DNA of 5,163 nucleotides from Lachnospiraceae bacterium (GTDB lineage: Bacteria > Bacillota > Clostridia > Lachnospirales > Lachnospiraceae), in the NCBI GenBank assembly GCA_024694785.1, contig JAILJL010000118.1, forward strand, positions 1-5,163. Reading direction: 5' to 3'. The notes under the pieces are model-generated. The model saw only the letters and a program-made list of their open reading frames with translations, searched no databases and had not been told where the DNA came from. Both the position numbers and the translations under genes were made by a program. How positions within the stretch are numbered: position 1 is the first letter of the stretch; each line of letters opens with the position of its first letter. Of the stretch, positions 1-4,100 are shown one piece after another.

Positions 1-286
1 CATTGCATTTCTTCTCTGATTCATTCATTATCTCGTTAACATAGAATCTGTATCCCATATCTGAAGGAATTCGTCCTGCCGAAGTATGAGGTGATATTAT
101 ATACCCCATTTCTTCAAGATCCGACATTTCATTTCTGATGGTTGCAGATGATAAGTTATCCTCTATTATCTTTGATAAGGTTCTGGATCCGACAGGTTCA
201 CCGGTCTCAAGGTAGTTCTGGATAAGAATCATCAATATCTTATGTTTTCTCTCATCAAGAATCGGCATATCCTCAGTATTAATCAT
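1..286 (-). CDS. hrcA: Heat-inducible transcription repressor HrcA, N-terminal part (cut by left edge)
   Basis: HrcA is the cytoplasmic repressor of class I heat-shock genes; it binds CIRCE and is kept active by GroEL. The 95 visible codons give the N-terminal winged-helix domain: an amphipathic start (residues 10-30, LDERKHKILMILIQNYLETG), then the family hallmarks GEPVGSRTLSK (29-39), LSSATIRNEMSDLEEMGY (45-62, the recognition helix region) and PHTSAGRIPSDMGYRFYV (66-83). The C-terminal dimerisation and GAF-like parts lie beyond position 1. The ATG at 286 is chosen because a full AAGGAGG (294-300) sits 7 nt upstream; an internal ATG at residue 7 is closer to the usual HrcA start but has no such site. 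A perfect CIRCE lies in the leader, so the gene is autoregulated. In Bacillota hrcA usually leads grpE-dnaK-dnaJ, which would lie to the left of this window. The family assignment is very secure. Confidence 0.97.
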   Translation of the reverse strand, partial: MINTEDMPILDERKHKILMILIQNYLETGEPVGSRTLSKIIEDNLSSATIRNEMSDLEEMGYIISPHTSAGRIPSDMGYRFYVNEIMNESEKKCN

Positions 287-323
287 ATCCGGACCTCCTT
301 TTTCATCAACCTGTCTTCTCTTG

Positions 324-350
324 TTAGCACTCTCGAACCACGAGTGCTAA
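324..350 (-). promoter_or_regulatory. CIRCE operator (HrcA binding site)
   Basis: The site is the exact consensus TTAGCACTC, 9 nt spacer, GAGTGCTAA, with arms at 324-332 and 342-350. It lies 37 nt upstream of the hrcA start codon and just downstream of the predicted transcription start, the usual place for HrcA repression. On the transcript it would also form a 9-bp stem in the 5' leader. Confidence 0.98.
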
Positions 351-361
351 CACCATGATTA

Positions 362-390
362 AATGTACCACCTTTATACTATAAAGTCAA
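362..390 (-). promoter_or_regulatory. hrcA promoter
   Basis: On the minus strand there is TTGACT (385-390) as -35, a 17-nt spacer, and TACATT (362-367) as -10. Transcription would start near 354-356, a few bases before CIRCE, so HrcA bound there would block initiation or early elongation. The -35 is 5 of 6 to consensus and the -10 is 4 of 6. Confidence 0.85.
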
Positions 391-401
391 CACTTTAAGT
401 G
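391..401. repeat. Palindrome copy 1 (core ACTTTAAGT) between divergent promoters
   Basis: The sequence CACTTTAAGTG is a perfect 11-bp palindrome around a central T. It abuts the hrcA -35 box (385-390) and lies 11 bp from the -35 of the rightward promoter (413-418). Its 9-bp core recurs at 474-482. The position suits an operator that could affect both promoters. The binding protein is unknown, and the antitoxin or toxin-antitoxin complex is only one candidate. Confidence 0.4.
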
Positions 402-412
402 AACTTTTTTAC

Positions 413-441
413 TTGACGATTTAAAAATCACCATATATAAT
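413..441 (+). promoter_or_regulatory. Rightward promoter P1 for the toxin-antitoxin module
   Basis: TTGACG (413-418) and a perfect TATAAT (436-441) are separated by exactly 17 nt, which makes a near-consensus sigma-A promoter. The start would be near 448, giving a leader of about 137 nt before the ATG at 585. It is divergent from the hrcA promoter, with 22 bp between the two -35 boxes. Confidence 0.85.
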
Positions 442-473
442 GGCCTTAGTGTTGCAATCTATCTGACACTTCT

Positions 474-482
474 ACTTTAAGT
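474..482. repeat. Palindrome copy 2 (ACTTTAAGT)
   Basis: This is a second exact copy of the 9-bp palindrome ACTTTAAGT, starting 82 bp after the first core (392-400), close to eight helical turns. It lies downstream of P1 and about 33 bp before the P2 -35 box. Two same-face copies flanking P1 would suit cooperative binding or looping by a repressor. The word is AT-rich and short, so chance repetition remains possible. Confidence 0.35.
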
Positions 483-483
483 T

Positions 484-498
484 TCTTGATTATCAAGA
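484..498. repeat. Inverted repeat TCTTGAT-T-ATCAAGA upstream of P2
   Basis: Two perfect 7-bp arms (484-490 and 492-498) flank a single T. The centre is too tight for a full RNA hairpin (a 6-bp stem with a 3-nt loop could form), so a dimeric DNA-binding protein site is at least as likely. It lies 16 bp upstream of the P2 -35. The half-site ATCAAGA recurs at 565-571, just at the ribosome binding site of the next gene. Confidence 0.45.
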
Positions 499-514
499 TT
501 AAATTCCCAATCCA

Positions 515-542
515 TTGAAAGTTACACAAATAATGATATAAT
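515..542 (+). promoter_or_regulatory. Rightward promoter P2 (extended -10) for the toxin-antitoxin module
   Basis: TTGAAA (515-520), a 16-nt spacer and a perfect TATAAT (537-542) preceded by TG one base away (534-535), which is an extended -10. The start would be near 549, with a leader of about 36 nt. Together with P1 this makes two tandem promoters in front of the small gene pair. Confidence 0.75.
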
Positions 543-570
543 AAACTCATATTATAGTTTTTGTATCAAG

Positions 571-577
571 AAAGGAG
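571..577 (+). promoter_or_regulatory. Ribosome binding site that fixes the start of the 59-residue gene
   Basis: AAAGGAG lies 7 nt before the ATG at 585. An in-frame TTG at 561 lies upstream of this site and has no ribosome binding site of its own, so the 585 start is preferred. The first three bases can also pair with an upstream leader segment (482-490). Confidence 0.85.
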
Positions 578-584
578 ACGCATC

Positions 585-764
585 ATGAGTGACTATAGTA
601 ATATTAGCAATGAAGAGCTCAAGAAAAAGTGTTTCATTAATGCTGACAAAAACTACATTACAGATGTAATCAAAAAATCAAAACAACTCGTAAAAGAGGG
701 CAAATACAAAGAAATTATCAATGTCACAGATTTGAATGCTTCCAACCATATTGCTGAACTATAA
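585..764 (+). CDS. Putative antitoxin, first gene of a toxin-antitoxin pair (family not recognised)
   Basis: This is a 59-residue soluble, lysine-rich protein. I do not recognise its family by sequence. It is called a putative antitoxin from context: it is small, comes first, has strong promoters and a strong ribosome binding site, and its last 29 nt overlap a RelE/ParE-fold toxin-like gene, the usual order of type II modules. What can be seen is a likely helix at residues 8-20 (SNEELKKKCFINA), a second at 24-38 (YITDVIKKSKQLVKE), and a polar tail ending at NHIAEL. There is no evident ribbon-helix-helix, AbrB, Phd/YefM or helix-turn-helix motif, so DNA binding and autoregulation are unproven, although candidate operators lie upstream. 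It could instead be a small partner with another function. The open frame and gene signals are convincing, while the role is an inference. Confidence 0.7.
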   Translation: MSDYSNISNEELKKKCFINADKNYITDVIKKSKQLVKEGKYKEIINVTDLNASNHIAEL

Positions 765-1059
765 TGTAATTCGAACTCTTTATGCCGACGAGCGTATTAA
801 AGATAAGCTTGAATACATAAGAAGACAATTTCACGGTTGTCAAGCTCATGAGCACCTATTAAATGAACTTGAAGCTGTAGAGCAAGAGCTTTCATATAAC
901 GCTACGTTTAACCGGCCACATATCGATAATGATGGCGAAATATACAGATATGCTCATATAAACGTCGGAGAAGGCTACTATCTTCTCTATCGCATTGAAG
1001 ACGACACCGTCATCATCCTGGATTGCTTACATAAACGTGAATTATACGAAATACCGTAA
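736..1059 (+). CDS. RelE/ParE-family toxin-like protein
   Basis: The protein has 107 residues, close to the usual 90-105 of RelE/ParE toxins. These are small cytoplasmic proteins that act as mRNA interferases (RelE) or gyrase inhibitors (ParE). The expected order is visible: strand 1 (residues 7-13, LNYNVIR), a long helical hairpin (17-54) and a C-terminal sheet. That sheet carries RYAHINVG (71-78), the family-typical YYLLYRIEDDTVIILDCLHKRE (81-102) and the closing HKRE. The HxR ending and 'LYRIEDDTVIIL' are the best evidence. The start is uncertain. ATG 736 directly follows an in-frame TGA (733-735), lacks a clear ribosome binding site and overlaps the upstream gene by 29 nt, suggesting translational coupling; TTG 751 is an alternative that better fits the normal start of the fold. 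RelE-type or ParE-type activity cannot be decided from sequence alone. Confidence 0.82.
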   Translation: MLPTILLNYNVIRTLYADERIKDKLEYIRRQFHGCQAHEHLLNELEAVEQELSYNATFNRPHIDNDGEIYRYAHINVGEGYYLLYRIEDDTVIILDCLHKRELYEIP

Positions 1060-1085
1060 ACACCGAAATTTTTTTCTACTAAACA

Positions 1086-1117
1086 AATACGCAAGCTGAA
1101 AGCCCAGCTTGCGTATT
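1086..1117. terminator. Hairpin terminator between converging units, best read on the minus strand
   Basis: A perfect 13-bp stem (AATACGCAAGCTG at 1086-1098 and its complement at 1105-1117) closes a 6-nt loop. It begins 5 nt after the stop codon of the minus-strand membrane protein gene and is followed on that strand by TTTGTTTAG, a modest U-rich tail. It lies 27 nt after the toxin stop; on the plus strand the tail (ATTAATTATG) is less U-rich. It probably ends both units, but most clearly the leftward operon. Confidence 0.8.
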
Positions 1118-1122
1118 ATTAA

Positions 1123-3618
1123 TTATGCTTCTGTTTGTATAACTTGTAAAATCTCTTTCTTACGCCGTTTTTCATCGAATATAAGCAGAATGATCGTAAG
1201 TATTATTCCGGCAATAGATGTTAATAATGCAGGCACAAATAGAGGATATTTAAACTTAATAATCGTCTCTCCCTTATCTACATGAAGAAGATTATTTTTT
1301 TCTCTCATTGGTTGCTCAGATACAAATATATCATGAAATGCAAACGTAGTATTTACATCATCCTCGGGCGATACTATTCTTATCCCCTTTCCGGAAGCCT
1401 CAACTTCCAGAGGAACAATCCTTCTGTCCGGAAGTTCATCAGGATCTACTTTAAAGAATTCCGATAAAATTTGTCCTATGGTTTCGTCCCTCGTTAATTG
1501 ATAATGGAAAAATAGATTTATTCCCACAAAAAGAATATTGTCATTATACTTATTTCCCAAAAATGCCACTGTCTGACCGCTATCAGTAATCGTTCCCTTT
1601 ACATCATCCAAACCATTTAAATAAATCGTCTTCCATTGTGCATACTCGCGCGGAAAAAGATCCACATCAAACCTACCATCAAGAACATCCAGCTCAGGAT
1701 AACCATTATTAAATGTTATCTGCTGACACGTTACTCCCAGAAACTGCTGTGAAGATGTCATCGTATCTATCGGTATAGTATCCGCAAAAATAATTACACG
1801 CGTTCCCCTATCACTTAATTCCTTTATTAACTCCTCTGCAGCTTCTTTTTTATCATATATAAACCCGGACAAAAACACCGTCTTATATTTTGCAAGCTCA
1901 TCAACGGTATAATGATTAATATTTGGATCTTCTGCCTCCTCTACACTCGGAAAAGCTAATGCCACATTTGTATTACTCTTTCCTATACCAATTGCATTAT
2001 ATTTGGTAATAATCCCAAAATTTCCATCAACATCCTTATGAAATACCAATCCTAAATCGGATTCGCCATAAAGCTTATATCCAAGTCTTCTTCCTGCTTC
2101 AATCAATTGTTCTCTTGCTTCTTCATCCTCTTTAATCGGTCCCTTATCCATAATGACAGTATCATCACCCATCTCTAGACACCTGTCAAAAAAGTAAAGA
2201 TAATGCTTATCATCAAGTGCTTGATTCTGTTGAACAATATTCTTATATGTAACCGCTGCCTGAACACCTTGACCTACTTCTATAGGAACATTATTAACTC
2301 CATATTCATATCCGGCCAAAATATATATTGCCGCCTCATCTATAAGACCATAGCTTTCACCCACAGTAGCCCTTTGAATGGTCACATCTCTTGCCTGTCG
2401 TAAAAGCGTCTCATCCAGTATTCTTTCATATCTATCTTCAGCCTTCTCTCCATTATGCTTTTGATAAACAACCTCCCATGAAGGAATCGCTTCTATTAAC
2501 AATAATACACATACTAAAATAACTACCCAACGCCTTAATGTATCCCAGAACAAAAAACCGATAAGTGCCAGACATATAGCTATTGACATAAATCGCAACA
2601 TCCACAACATCGATCCACCCGGCAAACGTGCCAAAAACGGATACGCCGTCTTTGATGTAAGAAGTACGGTAATGAACGCTGCTATAAATCCCGGTTTCGC
2701 TTTCTTCCTTGAAAAACATATTCCCAATATGCAAAGTACAAACAATACTATACCAAAATAAGACATTTCCAAGCCGGAAATCCATCTATATTGACCAATC
2801 AAAATACCCTTAAAAGGATTAATAACATCGATTAATGGTGCAAAATGGTTTGCCATAACCTGCGAACTATCTATTCCCGTTATTCCACCTACCAGTGATG
2901 GTACAAGCCATATTCCTGCAATTGCCATTGCCAAAAGAACTCCGCCTATACATGTAAACACTTTTTTCAATGGAACTCTGTTAACTATCCTCTCAATCAC
3001 GATATAGAGAAGTATCGCAAGCGCAACCATTCCTGCATATCCCATATGTGTCATAACCATAAGGAACATGTATATAATGCTCTTAAATAAGCTATTCTTT
3101 CGATCTTGATGAAGATAGTCCCACACAGCAACAATATACGCAGGCAGCCATGTTAAAATCATGCAACGTACAAGTACGCCTTCACAATAAATCTGAAACA
3201 GATTATGTGGTAGTATTCCCCATAATAATCCTATAACGGCTCCAAGGTACGGCCGACCATGAGTATACCCCAACCGCAACCATACAATAGCCCCGACCAG
3301 ATATAGTAATCCTGAGAATACAAGATAACCATTATAAGGATTTCCCCCACACACAAACTCACAAAAAGTCATTACATAAGTGCAAAACGGAGACCAGTAT
3401 CTTGATATCTGAACCCCGTTATACCAATTCTTATTCCAAAGCGGATACACAACGCCTTCATCCAATATCGAATGATATGTACAATCTTCTCGATAAACAT
3501 AAAACATTGTGTCCGAACCATCAGGATACGTTCCACTCATGGAACCGAAATATACAATTATTGCTGCGACTATGCCATATAACAATATCCACAGTGTCGC
3601 CTTTAAAGTCTCTTTCAT
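1123..3618 (-). CDS. Large polytopic membrane protein, PTPS-related / GT-C glycosyltransferase-like, with big extracytoplasmic domain
   Basis: The protein has 831 residues. TM1 is at about 9-27, followed by an acidic first loop (PDGSDTMFYVYRED, 32-45, then RYWSPF at 73-78) that resembles the first extracytoplasmic loop of GT-C-type and 'PTPS-related' membrane proteins. There D36 or nearby acids would be the catalytic candidates. About nine more TM segments follow to about 380, then roughly 410 extracytoplasmic residues, a last TM (about 793-814) and a basic tail (EKRRKKE). The outer domain includes YLYFFDRCLEMGDDTVIMDKG (473-493), and at 575-613 an alternating beta-alpha segment (KTVFLSGF, GTRVIIFAD) reminiscent of class I glutamine-amidotransferase-like folds but without a nucleophile cysteine. 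Such proteins are linked to envelope or exopolysaccharide assembly; the substrate is unknown. It is last in the operon, 17 nt after the pterin-synthase-like gene. ATG 3618 is chosen over the in-frame GTG at 3627 because that GTG lies inside the AAGGTG ribosome binding site. Confidence 0.8.
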   Translation of the reverse strand: MKETLKATLWILLYGIVAAIIVYFGSMSGTYPDGSDTMFYVYREDCTYHSILDEGVVYPLWNKNWYNGVQISRYWSPFCTYVMTFCEFVCGGNPYNGYLVFSGLLYLVGAIVWLRLGYTHGRPYLGAVIGLLWGILPHNLFQIYCEGVLVRCMILTWLPAYIVAVWDYLHQDRKNSLFKSIIYMFLMVMTHMGYAGMVALAILLYIVIERIVNRVPLKKVFTCIGGVLLAMAIAGIWLVPSLVGGITGIDSSQVMANHFAPLIDVINPFKGILIGQYRWISGLEMSYFGIVLFVLCILGICFSRKKAKPGFIAAFITVLLTSKTAYPFLARLPGGSMLWMLRFMSIAICLALIGFLFWDTLRRWVVILVCVLLLIEAIPSWEVVYQKHNGEKAEDRYERILDETLLRQARDVTIQRATVGESYGLIDEAAIYILAGYEYGVNNVPIEVGQGVQAAVTYKNIVQQNQALDDKHYLYFFDRCLEMGDDTVIMDKGPIKEDEEAREQLIEAGRRLGYKLYGESDLGLVFHKDVDGNFGIITKYNAIGIGKSNTNVALAFPSVEEAEDPNINHYTVDELAKYKTVFLSGFIYDKKEAAEELIKELSDRGTRVIIFADTIPIDTMTSSQQFLGVTCQQITFNNGYPELDVLDGRFDVDLFPREYAQWKTIYLNGLDDVKGTITDSGQTVAFLGNKYNDNILFVGINLFFHYQLTRDETIGQILSEFFKVDPDELPDRRIVPLEVEASGKGIRIVSPEDDVNTTFAFHDIFVSEQPMREKNNLLHVDKGETIIKFKYPLFVPALLTSIAGIILTIILLIFDEKRRKKEILQVIQTEA

Positions 3619-3624
3619 CTGATA

Positions 3625-3630
3625 CACCTT
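3625..3630 (-). promoter_or_regulatory. Ribosome binding site that fixes the membrane protein start
   Basis: On the minus strand AAGGTG lies 6 nt before the ATG at 3618. The in-frame GTG at 3627-3625 is part of this site, so starting there would leave the gene without a ribosome binding site. Confidence 0.75.
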
Positions 3631-3635
3631 ATCAT

Positions 3636-4100
3636 TTAATGTCTCGTTGCATTATTAAGCATGGTAGTAAACATATCATCCATGGAATCCTGTGTCATTC
3701 TGGCGATATCGTCCGAGAACTGATCCTCCTGCTGATATGAAATAATATATGTTCTTGTAGGTGTCTCACTGCCTTCTATCTGCGTAAGCTCACCACCCTG
3801 CTCTCTTAATAATACCCTGATATCCTGGCCGAATCTTTCAAGAAGATTCTCCAAAGTCGGCATTATAGTATTGAACGGCGGTATATTATTAAGGGTCTGG
3901 TTCTGAAATGGCTGGAAATAACGATCGATAGCCTTCTCAAAAGCTGCAAACTCAATAAACTCTTTCTTAAGAAGGAGTATCTCCAACACAAATTCCCATG
4001 TATGCGGATGCACTGCACCCTGCGAACCATTAATTATAATATAATGGCTTGCATTCAAATAGAATTTAAAACGGTACTTCTGAAACATTCTATTTTCCAT
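3636..4100 (-). CDS. 6-pyruvoyl-tetrahydropterin synthase / QueD-like protein lacking catalytic residues
   Basis: The 154-residue protein has the T-fold pattern of 6-pyruvoyl-tetrahydropterin synthase and QueD (6-carboxy-tetrahydropterin synthase). The three zinc-ligand histidines appear conserved: H19 in NASH (family 'AAH') and H31/H33 in HPH (family 'HGH'). Then come FAAFEKAI (51-58, family 'DFxxLK'), LNNIPPF (70-76, family 'LNDIPxF'), PTLEN (81-85, family 'PTxEN') and a glutamate in SETPTRTY (111-118) where the family anchors the pterin. The enzyme's catalytic cysteine is absent (there is no cysteine at all), and the 'LDHHYLND' stretch with the catalytic Asp/His reads FQNQTLNN. About 30 polar, acidic residues extend past the usual end. 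Metal and perhaps ligand binding without synthase activity is inferred. The gene overlaps the upstream one by 11 nt; AAGGAG (4114-4119) is 13 nt before ATG 4100, so coupling is likely. An in-frame TGA just upstream rules out a longer start. Confidence 0.82.
   Translation of the reverse strand: MENRMFQKYRFKFYLNASHYIIINGSQGAVHPHTWEFVLEILLLKKEFIEFAAFEKAIDRYFQPFQNQTLNNIPPFNTIMPTLENLLERFGQDIRVLLREQGGELTQIEGSETPTRTYIISYQQEDQFSDDIARMTQDSMDDMFTTMLNNATRH

Noticed and set aside
448..470. Short inverted repeat AGTGT...ACACT in the P1 leader
   Set aside because: It has only 5-bp arms with a 13-nt loop and is expected by chance in AT-rich DNA.
561..584. In-frame TTG at 561 as a longer start of the 59-residue gene
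   Set aside because: It lies upstream of the strong AAAGGAG site at 571-577, which serves the ATG at 585, and it has no ribosome binding site of its own.
1069..1075. T7 run after the toxin gene as an intrinsic terminator
   Set aside because: No stable hairpin precedes it on the plus strand; the real stem-loop is downstream at 1086-1117.
1086..1117. Possible attachment site or mobile-element end
   Set aside because: The inverted repeat is explained as a terminator by its position 5 nt after a stop codon, and no matching copy was seen elsewhere in the window.
1282..1467. Plus-strand open frame of 61 codons
   Set aside because: It lies wholly inside the membrane protein gene on the other strand, has no promoter or ribosome binding site, and its protein resembles nothing known to me.
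2203..2403. Plus-strand open frame of 66 codons
   Set aside because: It is antisense to the membrane protein gene, with no translation signals and low-complexity hydrophobic content.
2453..2785. Minus-strand open frame of 110 codons in a second frame
   Set aside because: It is a shadow frame within the membrane protein gene; the main frame carries the coherent TM pattern through the same stretch.
3619..3627. GTG at 3627 as start of the large membrane protein
   Set aside because: The GTG is part of the AAGGTG ribosome binding site, and the ATG at 3618 is correctly spaced from it.
3402..3740. Plus-strand open frame of 112 codons
   Set aside because: It runs antisense across the end of one real gene and the start of another, with no ribosome binding site and no recognisable protein features.
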